Below, in pieces: positions 8,245 to 16,066 of a DNA stretch of 24,637 nt; position 1 is the stretch's first letter, and every line of letters begins with the position of its first letter. This stretch comes from an uncultured Bacilli bacterium (lineage in GTDB: Bacteria; Bacillota_I; Bacilli_A; RF39; UBA660): assembly GCA_934086395.1 (NCBI GenBank), contig CAKOIE010000022.1, positions 1 to 24,637 on the forward strand, given 5' to 3'. The notes beneath the pieces are model-generated. The model did no database searches and was not told the origin of the DNA. It was given only the letters and a program-made list of their open reading frames with translations. The translations under genes and the position numbers were made by a program.

Positions 8245-9534
8245 CTATGGATATAATCTATTAGGCCCTCTAAAGATAAATTGAGCATCTCTAATATGGT
8301 CAAGTCCTAATAACAATAAAGTTAATCTATCTACTCCAATTGCAAATCCGCCATGAGGTGGCATACCGTATTTAAAGAATTGCATATAAAATTCAACATC
8401 TTTAGTTAATCCTTTTTCATCCGCATTACGTCTTAAATGATCATATCTATGTTCTCTTTGAGCACCACTAGTTATTTCCATACCTCTCCATAATAAATCA
8501 TATCCTTGAGGAACATCATTTTCATCTCTCATATGATAGAAAGGTCTTTTAGCCTTATTATAATCAGTTATGAATAAAAATTCAGAACCATATTCCTCCA
8601 TTGCAAATTTACAAGCTAACTTTTCAGTTTCCGCATTTAAATCTCCAATATCATGTTCAGGAATTTTATAACCATATCTTTTTTCTAATTCTTTATATAA
8701 ATCAAATAATTTAATTCTAGGGAATGCCTTGTCAGGAACAATAACTTCTTGTCCAAATCTTTCTTTAATTATATCGCCAAAATTTTCTTTTAATTTACCT
8801 AGTGCATAAGTAAGCATTTCTTCTTCTAAATGCATAACATCTTCATATGAATTAATGTAGGCAAATTCAAGGTCAAATGAAGTAAATTCAGTACAATGTC
8901 TATTAGTGTTAGAGTTCTCTGCTCTAAATGCTGGAGCAACTTCAAAAACTCTTTCTAAACCAGAAGCAATAGCCATTTGTTTATAAAATTGTGGGCTTTG
9001 CGCTAAATAAGCTTTATCATTAAAATATTTAACTTCAAACACAGATGATCCTGATTCAGAAGCAGTACCAATAATCTTAGGAGTATGAATTTCAGTAAAA
9101 TCATTTTTATATAAATAATCTCTTAAATATTCAACAAATGCACTTTGAATAGGCATAATATATTCTTTAGCATCACATCTTAAATCAATCCATCTATAAT
9201 CTAACTTCTTATCAGGTAATGCATTTTCTTCAATTGGGTAAGCTTCTGCTAGTGATAAAACCTCTACATCATCTGGTAAAAATTCCTTACCACCATCTTT
9301 AACATATTCACTCATAACCATTTTACCAGTAAATGATACAAAAGAACCAGTTGTTAAAGCAGCACATTTCTCAGCAAGTTCTTCTTTAATCTTATCAACC
9401 GAAACTTGAATATATCCAGTTCTATCTTTTAATTTAATAAAAATCATATATTTAGTATTTCTAATTGTTTTAATCATTCCTGAAATTTTAGATAATTCAT
9501 TTTCTTCTAAATTTTTAATTAATACTCTTTCCAT
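8245..9534 (-). CDS. aspS: Aspartyl-tRNA synthetase, archaeal (AspS2) type
   Basis: A class II synthetase that charges tRNA with aspartate. At 429 residues it lacks the GAD insertion of the usual bacterial enzyme (about 590 aa) and aligns with the archaeal/eukaryotic type. An N-terminal OB-fold (about 1-105) binds the anticodon. The catalytic core shows TASESGSSVFEVKYF, AQSPQFYKQ, motif 2 (FRAENSNTNRHCTEF) and motif 3 (GMPPHGGFAIGVDRL), and ends like archaeal AspRS. At the OB-fold positions reported to enforce tRNA(Asp) specificity in archaeal enzymes (Trp26 and Lys85 of the Thermococcus enzyme), my alignment from memory puts Lys and Asp. That fits a non-discriminating enzyme that also makes Asp-tRNA(Asn) for GatCAB. 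It has its own ribosome binding site (AGAAAGGA) and lies 19 nt after asnS. Confidence 0.93.
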   Translation of the reverse strand: MERVLIKNLEENELSKISGMIKTIRNTKYMIFIKLKDRTGYIQVSVDKIKEELAEKCAALTTGSFVSFTGKMVMSEYVKDGGKEFLPDDVEVLSLAEAYPIEENALPDKKLDYRWIDLRCDAKEYIMPIQSAFVEYLRDYLYKNDFTEIHTPKIIGTASESGSSVFEVKYFNDKAYLAQSPQFYKQMAIASGLERVFEVAPAFRAENSNTNRHCTEFTSFDLEFAYINSYEDVMHLEEEMLTYALGKLKENFGDIIKERFGQEVIVPDKAFPRIKLFDLYKELEKRYGYKIPEHDIGDLNAETEKLACKFAMEEYGSEFLFITDYNKAKRPFYHMRDENDVPQGYDLLWRGMEITSGAQREHRYDHLRRNADEKGLTKDVEFYMQFFKYGMPPHGGFAIGVDRLTLLLLGLDHIRDAQFIFRGPNRLYP

Positions 9535-9553
9535 AAATAATCCTTTCTAAAAA

Positions 9554-10918
9554 TTAAAATTCACAATTTCCTGGTGTTCTTGGATAAGGAATAACATCAC
9601 GAATATTATCAATACCAGTAATATAAATAAGTAATCTTTCAAATCCCATACCAAATCCAGAATGTACACAAGTACCATATTTTCTTAAATCTAAGTACCA
9701 AGAAAGTTCTTCTTTATTCATTCCAAGTTCATCCATACGTTTTACTAGCTTTTCATAGCTTTCTTCTCTTTGAGATCCACCCATCAATTCACCAGCACCT
9801 GGTACTTCTAAATCAACAGCAGCAACAGTTTCTCCATCTTCATTTTGTTTCATATAAAATGCCTTAATATCTTTTGGCCAATTCTTAATAAATACTGGTC
9901 CATTAAAGTATTCAGTAATATATTTTTCATGTTCTTTAGCAATATCTTCACCATATTCTGGCTCAAACTCCCACTTAACATCAGCTTTTTTTAAAATAGT
10001 AATAACATCTTTATGATCAATTCTTGTAAATTTACTATTAATTAATCTAGTTAATTTATCTATTAATCCTTTTTCAACAAATTGATCTAAGAATTTCATT
10101 TCATCTTTCGCATTTTCTAAAACATAACTAACAACATATTTAAGCATATCTTCCATAATGTCCATATCGCCTTCTAAATCACAAAAGGAAATTTCCGGCT
10201 CAATCATCCAAAACTCAGAAGCATGAACTTTCGTATTTGAGTTTTCTGCTCTAAAAGTAGGGCCAAAAGTATAAGTTTTCTTAAACGCAGTTGCAAATGT
10301 CTCAGCCTCTAATTGTCCACTTACAGTTAATCCCGTTGTTTTTCCATAAAAATCTTTTTCTGGTTCATATTTACCACTTGATGCTATACGATTTAAATCA
10401 AGAGTTGTAACTTGGAACATTTCTCCAGCACCTTCACAATCAGAACTTGTTATAATTGGAGCATGAAAATATACATAATTACGGTCTTGAAAATATTTAT
10501 GAATTGCCATAGCCGCAACACTTCTTACTCTAAATACTGCATTAAAAGTATTAGTTCTAGCTCTTAAATGACCTACTTCTCTTAAGAATTCTCTAGTATG
10601 TCTTTTAGCTTGAATTGGATAAGTTTCATCAGCAAGTCCAAGAACCTTAATACTTTCTGCTTTAAGTTCAAAGTCTTGGTTACCACTAGATTCCACAATT
10701 GTTCCTGTTACTTCTAAACTAGATCCAACAAGTACTTTATTAATTTCTTCATAATTGCTTAAACTAGTATCATAAACAACTTGTAAAGTATTAATAGTTG
10801 TTCCATCAGATAGTACTATAAAAGCAAAATTTGAACTCTTTCTATGATTTCTAACCCATCCTGAAATTGTAACCTTTTTTCCAATATAACTTTCTTTAAA
10901 TAAATCTTTTATATCCAT
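9554..10918 (-). CDS. asnS: Asparaginyl-tRNA synthetase
   Basis: A class IIb synthetase that charges tRNA(Asn) directly. The 454-residue protein has the N-terminal OB-fold (VTISGWVRNHRKS), AsnRS-type motif 1 region (YFHAPIITSSDCEGAGEMF), motif 2 (FRAENSNTKVHASEFWMIEPE) and motif 3 (SGFGMGFERLLIYITG). The start is ATG at 10918, 10 nt after AGGAG; an in-frame GTG at 10927 sits on top of that site and cannot be the start. It begins 13 nt after hisS. Having AsnRS in the same operon as an archaeal-type AspRS and GatCAB makes two routes to Asn-tRNA possible. Confidence 0.96.
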   Translation of the reverse strand: MDIKDLFKESYIGKKVTISGWVRNHRKSSNFAFIVLSDGTTINTLQVVYDTSLSNYEEINKVLVGSSLEVTGTIVESSGNQDFELKAESIKVLGLADETYPIQAKRHTREFLREVGHLRARTNTFNAVFRVRSVAAMAIHKYFQDRNYVYFHAPIITSSDCEGAGEMFQVTTLDLNRIASSGKYEPEKDFYGKTTGLTVSGQLEAETFATAFKKTYTFGPTFRAENSNTKVHASEFWMIEPEISFCDLEGDMDIMEDMLKYVVSYVLENAKDEMKFLDQFVEKGLIDKLTRLINSKFTRIDHKDVITILKKADVKWEFEPEYGEDIAKEHEKYITEYFNGPVFIKNWPKDIKAFYMKQNEDGETVAAVDLEVPGAGELMGGSQREESYEKLVKRMDELGMNKEELSWYLDLRKYGTCVHSGFGMGFERLLIYITGIDNIRDVIPYPRTPGNCEF

Positions 10919-10931
10919 AATTAACACTCTC

Positions 10932-12191
10932 CTATAATTTCATATCTAAATAATCAGATAAATCATTAATATTAACTTTTTCTTCTTCTTTAGTAACATT
11001 ATCTTTAACATTTACCATCATATCTTCTAAATCTTTATCATTTAATATAACTAAATATTTTGCATTAAATCTATCAGCTGCTTTAAATTGTCCTTTTAAT
11101 CCTTTTCCTAAATAATCCATCTCAGTTGTAAAACCATTTAATCTTAAGTTTTGAGCAATATATAAAGCCGTATCTTTTTCCGTATCAGAAACATACATAA
11201 TATACACATCAACATCATTATTAACTGGAATATTTACATGAGCCATATCTAAACACATCATTAATCGATCAAAACCAATTGCAAAACCAACAGCAGGAAC
11301 ACTTGGGCCATCCAAACTTTCTACTAAATTATTGTATCTTCCGCCACCACCAATTGCTAGCGTATCAATTCCATCAATGTTTACATTGATTTCAAACACT
11401 ACGTGATTATAATAATCAAGTCCTCTAACTAAATTAGCATCTTCCTCATAATTTATTTCTAATAAATCAAGTTCTTCTTTTAACTTATTATATCTATTTA
11501 AACTTTCTTCATTTAAATAATCCACTGTCTTAGGAGCATTCTTAATTATATCTTTATCCCCATCAACCTTACAATCAAGTATTCTTAAAGGATTAGTTTC
11601 AAATCTTCTTTGACAATCTTCACATAAATCTTTAATATGTGGTTTCAAATAATTAGTTAAAGCATCATGATATTTTTCTCTTGATTCTCTATCTCCTAAA
11701 GTATTTATTTTAATAACTGCATCAAGTCCTAATAAATTGAAAATATTATAGCATAAAGAAATAACCTCTACATCACTAGCAATATCATCTGATCCAATCA
11801 TTTCTACACCAAACTGTGTAAATTCTCTATTTCTTCCTGATTGTGGTCTTTCATAACGATACATCTTCTCATTATAATAAACTTTAACTGGTTCAGTCAT
11901 ATTACCATATAACTTATTTTCAATAAACCATCTAACAATTCCCGCAGTTCCTTCTGGTCTTAAAGTTAAATTTCTATCTCCTCTATCTTTAAAATCATAA
12001 GTTTCTTTACTAACTAAATCACTAGTTTCTCCAACACTTCTATGAAATAAACTAGAATCTTCAAATACAGGAGTCTCTACATTAACAAAATTATATTTTT
12101 GACATATTCCTTTAATAATATCATTAACATACTCTCTTTTTTTGGCATCTAATCCATAAATATCATAAGTACCTTTTTGTTTTGTTATCAT
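10932..12191 (-). CDS. hisS: Histidyl-tRNA synthetase
   Basis: A class II synthetase that charges tRNA(His), functioning as a homodimer. The 419-residue length is normal. Motif 1 region (FEDSSLFHRSVGETSD), motif 2 (YRYERPQSGRNREFTQFGVE), the HisRS-specific loop LVRGLDYYNHVVFE, motif 3 (AVGFAIGFDRLMM) and the C-terminal anticodon-binding domain (about 325-419) are all visible. It is the first gene of the six-gene operon and is preceded by a T-box leader whose specifier appears to read Asp, not His. AGAGGG lies just upstream of the ATG at 12191. Confidence 0.97.
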   Translation of the reverse strand: MITKQKGTYDIYGLDAKKREYVNDIIKGICQKYNFVNVETPVFEDSSLFHRSVGETSDLVSKETYDFKDRGDRNLTLRPEGTAGIVRWFIENKLYGNMTEPVKVYYNEKMYRYERPQSGRNREFTQFGVEMIGSDDIASDVEVISLCYNIFNLLGLDAVIKINTLGDRESREKYHDALTNYLKPHIKDLCEDCQRRFETNPLRILDCKVDGDKDIIKNAPKTVDYLNEESLNRYNKLKEELDLLEINYEEDANLVRGLDYYNHVVFEINVNIDGIDTLAIGGGGRYNNLVESLDGPSVPAVGFAIGFDRLMMCLDMAHVNIPVNNDVDVYIMYVSDTEKDTALYIAQNLRLNGFTTEMDYLGKGLKGQFKAADRFNAKYLVILNDKDLEDMMVNVKDNVTKEEEKVNINDLSDYLDMKL

Positions 12192-12209
12192 TATATCCCT
12201 CTTTCTATA

Positions 12210-12420
12210 AATAAAAACAAGTAAAATAATAGCCTAAGGGCGAACATATCCGCTGTGCCACCTTATTTCACTTGTTTAAAAGCCTTATTAAACTTGTAAC
12301 GTAGTTTATCCCGATTGTCATTAATTAAGAATGTCTCACATTTATCCATATTTAAGTATTTTCACCCAACAACTCTCTCTAACAAATAATTACAATAAAT
12401 GATTTTTCTTTAACAATATA
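12210..12420 (-). ncRNA. T-box leader (probably tRNA-Asp responsive)
   Basis: A tRNA-sensing transcription attenuator. The T-box core AAGGTGGCACAGCGG is the complement of 12250-12264. The terminator is a 14-bp stem (complement of 12263-12276 with 12216-12229, one G-T pair) plus a T-run. Stem I has the AGAGAGAG bulge region near 12380; its base pairs ATTGT/ACAAT and AAGAA/TTCTT, leaving GAC (12333-12335) followed by A just before the closing helix, the normal place for a specifier. GAC is Asp. In TGGC the variable C pairs with a G73 discriminator, as in tRNA-Asp and tRNA-Asn, but not with the C73 of tRNA-His. Stem III is probably AAACT/AGTTT. CAT (His) overlaps GAC but is out of place. Uncharged tRNA should favour antitermination of the whole operon. 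Confidence 0.88.
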
Positions 12421-12425
12421 CCTAT

Positions 12426-12455
12426 ATTTTACTTTATTTTTTACTATAAAGTCAA
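12426..12455 (-). promoter_or_regulatory. Promoter of the hisS-gatB operon
   Basis: On the minus strand -35 TTGACT (12450-12455), an 18-nt spacer and -10 TAAAAT (12426-12431). The start site would fall near 12419, at the foot of T-box stem I. Confidence 0.7.
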
Positions 12456-12521
12456 ACTAAATTATCAGTCAAACCAAAAAATTAACCTCTCTCTTCAATA
12501 ATAAAAAGATTAAAATAAATT

Positions 12522-13514
12522 TTAGCATTTGCTAACATCAATTAATGATTTGATTTTTGCTCTAAAATTATCTTTAGATTCAAATAAAGGTATATAAAAT
12601 TTAGCATTTTCTAAAAAAGCGCCTTCTGTATTTACACCATCAAGTGGTGCAATAAACTCTACATCAGAACATATAGCACCTATTAATGATTTATTACGCA
12701 CCTTTTGTGGATTTATTTTTGTTCCTTTACTTCCAGTAAAATTCGTGTAATCAACAGCAACATCATCAAATGAACCAATGAACTCTACATCTGTACATAT
12801 CGTACGGAATAATGTTTTCCAAAGTACGGTTTGAGGATTAATTATCGCCCCTTCGCTTCCTTTAAAATTTGTTTCCCTAACTATAACTCCATCAAATGGT
12901 CCAACAAATTTTACACCAAAACAAACGGTTTCCCATAATGATTTTTTCTTTAACTTTTGAGGATTTATTATTACTCCTTTACTTCCTGTAAAATTTGTTC
13001 CTTTTACATATACATCATCAAAATCTCCAACAAATTCAACATCTGCACAATCGTTATAAGAAAGGTCTTTATTACGAATTGTCTGAGGATTTATTATCGC
13101 ACCCTTGCTTCCTTCAAAACATACACATTGTACACTAACTTCGTCAAAATTTCCAACAAATGTAACTCCCTGACAAACACAATTATATAATGATTTCTCA
13201 TACAAAGTTTGAGGATTAATATTTACATTTTGAAGTTTGGAAAAATCAAAACCATTAGTATTAAAATCTTCAAATGAAAAATTACTAAAATCGATTTTTT
13301 CTAATATATCCATTGATATATTTGGTGCAAAAACCTTACCTCTTATTTCTTTATGTGCTCGACCATCTTCTATATAAGTCTCTATTTTTGGAATAAAAAA
13401 TATTTGTTCTATAACCTCTTTATCAATATTTAATCTTATTAATGACTGACCATTATAATTTTGCACTTCCTCAATCAAAATTTTTCTTAATTCATCATAT
13501 TTAACTTCTTCCAT
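12522..13514 (-). CDS. Protein with five 42-residue pentapeptide-like repeats
   Basis: A 330-residue protein with a unique N-terminal part (1-98), five tandem repeats of exactly 42 residues beginning INPQ at 99, 141, 183, 225 and 267, and a short C-terminal tail. Each repeat runs INPQ, a variable helix-like stretch, a Cys near position 16, VEFVGDFDDV, then TNFTGSKG. The NFTGSKG part resembles pentapeptide-repeat beta-helices, so a right-handed solenoid is likely; Cys at position 16 of every repeat would stack on one face. No signal peptide or membrane helix is seen, suggesting a cytoplasmic scaffold or binding protein. AAGGAA lies 11 nt before the ATG. It follows a broken paralog gene and is probably read from that gene's promoter. 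The function is unknown. Confidence 0.8.
   Translation of the reverse strand: MEEVKYDELRKILIEEVQNYNGQSLIRLNIDKEVIEQIFFIPKIETYIEDGRAHKEIRGKVFAPNISMDILEKIDFSNFSFEDFNTNGFDFSKLQNVNINPQTLYEKSLYNCVCQGVTFVGNFDEVSVQCVCFEGSKGAIINPQTIRNKDLSYNDCADVEFVGDFDDVYVKGTNFTGSKGVIINPQKLKKKSLWETVCFGVKFVGPFDGVIVRETNFKGSEGAIINPQTVLWKTLFRTICTDVEFIGSFDDVAVDYTNFTGSKGTKINPQKVRNKSLIGAICSDVEFIAPLDGVNTEGAFLENAKFYIPLFESKDNFRAKIKSLIDVSKC
12597..13220 (-). repeat. 126-bp coding tandem repeat (five copies)
   Basis: DNA encoding the five 42-residue repeats; each unit is 126 bp with no length change. The copies have diverged at the DNA level, so the array is not a recent expansion, although intragenic recombination between copies remains possible. 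Confidence 0.8.
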
Positions 13515-13531
13515 AAAAATAAATTCCTTTC

Positions 13532-13927
13532 TTATTTAATATTATCAAGTAATTTAGACATAATTAATTTTTTTACTAGTATTAAGCAATATGCAAAATA
13601 ATTTGCACTACAAGATGCTCCTCTACCAAATGCATGATAATTAATGTTTTCCATATCAAATTTTAACTCAAAACTAGCATTAAGATCTACATCATAATAA
13701 CCTCTAAACCTGGCGTCAACATTAATTTTACATAAAGTAGTTCCATAGCCTTCAAATGTTTCTAAACAAATTTCGTTATTATTTGAATCGAGAAAAATAA
13801 ATTTATGTTCTTAATTATAATCACTATCTCTTAATTTTTGTAAAAGTTCATTAACACTAATTTTTTGTAATTTTTCATCTAATACTTCAACACTATTATT
13901 ATCATTAAATAATATTTTAAATTTCAT
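13532..13927 (-). pseudogene. Broken third copy of the MKFKIYF paralog family
   Basis: Read from ATG at 13927, this copy closely matches the gene at 15331-15954 (by eye close to 90% at DNA level over about 340 bp). It has the same ribosome binding site and first codons (MKFKILFNDNNS). It is broken twice: an in-frame TAA replaces a Glu/Lys codon after DSDYN (near residue 39), and homology stops near 13586, so the C-terminal third, including the conserved AIDYR region and the coiled coil, is missing. A promoter with the island's GAACA element is still present and may now serve the downstream 330-residue repeat protein. It is either a dead duplicate or a source for gene conversion. Confidence 0.8.
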
Positions 13928-13954
13928 AACCATTCACTCCCTTGAGTTGCTCAT

Positions 13955-13993
13955 ATTATAGCATATTTTATAAAAAACACAATAAAATGTTCG
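13955..13993 (-). promoter_or_regulatory. Island promoter 1, with CGAACA element
   Basis: On the minus strand CGAACA (13988-13993), 5 nt, -35 TTGTGT (13977-13982), a 16-nt spacer, -10 TATAAT (13955-13960). It has the same layout as the promoters at 15232, 15982 and 19919, and precedes the broken paralog. Confidence 0.6.
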
Positions 13994-14035
13994 TAGCAAA
14001 TATTTTTCAACTAGAAAAATAAAAATATTTAATAT

Positions 14036-14665
14036 TTATTTTCTTAAATTTATTCTTTTACTTTCATTATCTAATTTTGACAATAATATAGAATAAGAAT
14101 CAATTTTCTGCTCTATCTCTAGTTTTTGATCTGCAAGAACATCTCTACAAATTTGAAGATATTCTTGTATCTTTGTAAAATTTTTAAATCGATAATCTAT
14201 TGCTTTTTGAATTTCAATTTTCAAAATAGCATTAAATATAATTCTAAATTCATCATTTACACTAATATTAACTGTACTTTTCCACCATTCATTAATTATA
14301 TCATTCATTTCATTACTGAATACATCATAATTTTTAACAGAAGAACTCATATTAGGCATACTACCTATATTATAATCGACTTCAGTTATTTTAAAATCCA
14401 TATTTAGATATTCATTATCTTTATGTTTATCATCATATATAGTTTCAACATTAATTTGGTATAAATTATCATTTACCACATCATCAATACAATTAACTTC
14501 CAAATGAATTTTATTATTATCCGGTGTATAAAATTCAATTTCATGATCCTCATTATAATCACTTTCTTTTAATCTTTGTAAAAGTTCATAAAGTCCAATT
14601 ATTTGTAATTTTTCATCTAATAATCCAATACTATTATTATCATTAAAATATATTTTAAATTTCAT
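14036..14665 (-). CDS. Island paralog family MKFKIYF, copy B (209 aa)
   Basis: An unrecognised protein family, present three times in this island. Copy B has a conserved N-terminal domain (MKFKIYFNDNNS, then ELLQRLKESDYNEDHEIEF), a variable middle, and a conserved helical C-terminal part (FNAILKIEIQKAIDYR, then a coiled coil ending SILLSKLDNES). The beta-rich start and coiled-coil tail look like an adaptor or structural protein; there is no signal peptide or membrane segment. The start is ATG at 14665, 9 nt after GGGAG; the ATG 6 nt earlier is too close to that site. It begins 22 nt after the 172-residue gene and is probably in its transcript. The middle differs strongly from copy A, suggesting divergence in whatever it binds. 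Confidence 0.75.
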   Translation of the reverse strand: MKFKIYFNDNNSIGLLDEKLQIIGLYELLQRLKESDYNEDHEIEFYTPDNNKIHLEVNCIDDVVNDNLYQINVETIYDDKHKDNEYLNMDFKITEVDYNIGSMPNMSSSVKNYDVFSNEMNDIINEWWKSTVNISVNDEFRIIFNAILKIEIQKAIDYRFKNFTKIQEYLQICRDVLADQKLEIEQKIDSYSILLSKLDNESKRINLRK

Positions 14666-14687
14666 AACCATTCACTCCCTTGAATTT

Positions 14688-15206
14688 TTATCTTCTTTTA
14701 CCTTTGTTTTCTTTTTCTGCATACAACATCATTTCCATTAATTTAGCAGTAAGTTCATTTCTTGAAGAACACATATGAGTATGTTTCATAAATTCTTCTA
14801 CTGTTGTATTTGAAGGTACTTCTAAAATATTTGCATAATCCCTGATTTTGCCAAGAACGCTTAATAAAGCATTTTGTTCATTTTTTTGTGAATCTAATTT
14901 TTCTAATTTATTTTTTAGTTCTTTATATCCTTGTTTATTAAGTCCACTTTGATTAAGCCAATCACGTATTAATCTTTGTTTTTCTATAAAATATAATTCA
15001 CAGATTCTCTTACAATATTCTTTCTCATTTTCTAAGATAAAATAAGTTTCTCTAACATACTTTCCTTGCTCATCAAAGTAATAAGCATTAAAAGATGTAA
15101 TAGATTCAATATTCATATATAATCTTTCAAAAATTCCTCTACACACTTCAGTATGTGCCTTTCCATCCCTTCCAAAATAATCGAATGTAATAATCATATT
15201 TTTCAC
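14688..15206 (-). CDS. Hypothetical protein, 172 aa
   Basis: Not recognised. The start is GTG at 15206, with AAGGGG 8 nt upstream; the first ATG (codon 4) is too far away. The N-terminal half begins with a beta-type stretch (MIITFDYFGRDG), as in the paralog family that flanks it, though the two are not clearly related. It continues as a helical, charged protein with a lysine-rich end (ENKGKRR). A coiled-coil-like part spans residues about 90-125. It is driven by a promoter almost identical to that of copy A and is followed closely by copy B. The neighbourhood suggests that the 172-residue protein and the paralogs act together. Confidence 0.7.
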   Translation of the reverse strand: MKNMIITFDYFGRDGKAHTEVCRGIFERLYMNIESITSFNAYYFDEQGKYVRETYFILENEKEYCKRICELYFIEKQRLIRDWLNQSGLNKQGYKELKNKLEKLDSQKNEQNALLSVLGKIRDYANILEVPSNTTVEEFMKHTHMCSSRNELTAKLMEMMLYAEKENKGKRR

Positions 15207-15215
15207 AATAATTTC

Positions 15216-15271
15216 CCCTTAAATTACCAATATTATAGCATACTTTTTATATAATTTCAACCTTTTGTTCG
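15216..15271 (-). repeat. Duplicated 56-bp promoter segment, copy 1
   Basis: This segment matches 15966-16021 at 54 of 56 positions (offset exactly 750 bp). It covers part of the ribosome binding site, the -10, the -35 and the CGAACA element. It flanks copy A of the paralog family as a direct repeat, so copy A could be lost or duplicated by recombination. Confidence 0.85.
15232..15271 (-). promoter_or_regulatory. Island promoter 2, with CGAACA element
   Basis: On the minus strand CGAACA (15266-15271), 5 nt, -35 TTGAAA (15255-15260), a 17-nt spacer, -10 TATAAT (15232-15237). It drives the 172-residue gene and probably copy B. Confidence 0.75.
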
Positions 15272-15330
15272 TCTAAAGCCAAATAAAAATTAGCTATGTT
15301 TCAAACTAATCCTTATATTATTTACACTTA

Positions 15331-15954
15331 TTACTTTATACGTAGCCCCTTATTTTTCTCATCTTCTAATTTTGACAGTAATAAAGAATTATGTTCTAAT
15401 TTATCATCTATTTGTTTCTTTTCAATTAAAAGCATTTGTCGATAAGTTAAAAGTTGTTCTTTTATCCTAGAAAAATTATGAGTTCGATAATCTATTGCTC
15501 TTTGAAATTCAATTTCTAAAATAGAATTAAACATATTTTCAAAATCTCCATTTTCTCTATAATAAAACGCCTTTTCCCACCAAAGCTCAATTACGTCATG
15601 TATTACATCATTATCAAATGCAGAATAATTTGTAAAACCAGATGTTCCTATTCCATATGCATGGTAATTAATGTTTTCCATATCAAATTTTAACTCAAGA
15701 CTAGCATTAGTATTTACATCATAATAGTCTCTAAACCTGGCATCAACATTAATTTTATATAAAGTAGTTCCATAACCTTCACACGTTTCTAAATATATTT
15801 TGCTATTATTTGAAGTGCAAAAAACAATTTCATGTTTCTCATTATAATCACTATTTTTTAATTTTTGTAAAAGTTCATTAACACTAATTTTTTGTGATTT
15901 TTCATCTAATGCTTCAACACTATTATTATCATTAAAATATATTTTAAATTTCAT
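15331..15954 (-). CDS. Island paralog family MKFKIYF, copy A (207 aa)
   Basis: Paralog of the gene at 14036-14665 and of the broken copy at 13532-13927. It shares the N-terminal block (MKFKIYFNDNNSVEALDEK, ELLQKL, SDYNEKHEI) and the C-terminal block (FNSILEIEFQRAIDYR, then a coiled coil with SLLLSKLEDE). The middle (about 55-110, with YGTTLYKINVDARFRDYY) is close to the broken copy but unlike copy B. The start is ATG at 15954, 9 nt after GGGAG, by the same reasoning as copy B. It is soluble, with no known domain. It has its own island-type promoter with a doubled CGAACA element, and is flanked by the 56-bp direct repeats. Confidence 0.75.
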   Translation of the reverse strand: MKFKIYFNDNNSVEALDEKSQKISVNELLQKLKNSDYNEKHEIVFCTSNNSKIYLETCEGYGTTLYKINVDARFRDYYDVNTNASLELKFDMENINYHAYGIGTSGFTNYSAFDNDVIHDVIELWWEKAFYYRENGDFENMFNSILEIEFQRAIDYRTHNFSRIKEQLLTYRQMLLIEKKQIDDKLEHNSLLLSKLEDEKNKGLRIK

Positions 15955-15965
15955 AACCATTCACT

Positions 15966-16021
15966 CCCTTAAATTACTAGTATTATAGCATACTTTTTAT
16001 ATAATTTCAACCTTTTGTTCG
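15966..16021 (-). repeat. Duplicated 56-bp promoter segment, copy 2
   Basis: Partner of 15216-15271; the two differences lie between the ribosome binding site and the -10. Confidence 0.85.
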
Positions 16022-16032
16022 TTTTTTGTTCG
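15982..16032 (-). promoter_or_regulatory. Island promoter 3, with two CGAACA elements 11 bp apart
   Basis: On the minus strand two CGAACAAAA copies (CGAACA at 16027-16032 and 16016-16021) lie 11 bp apart, about one helical turn. They are followed by -35 TTGAAA (16005-16010), a 17-nt spacer and -10 TATAAT (15982-15987). It drives copy A. The phased doublet suggests a dimeric or cooperative regulator. Confidence 0.7.
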
Positions 16033-16066
16033 TTTTTGCTCAAATTAGGCATTATTTTTTTAACCA

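Noticed and set aside
12331..12333. CAT as a His specifier in the T-box
   Set aside because: It overlaps GAC but is followed by T and runs into the closing helix; the discriminator-pairing base also disagrees with tRNA-His.
16016..16032. CGAAC elements as LexA/DinR SOS boxes (island next to uvrC)
   Set aside because: The Bacillota SOS box is CGAAC-N4-GTTCG. Here the second half is GGTTG or ATTG and the palindrome fails, and uvrC itself has no such site; the motif fits better as a fixed element before the -35.
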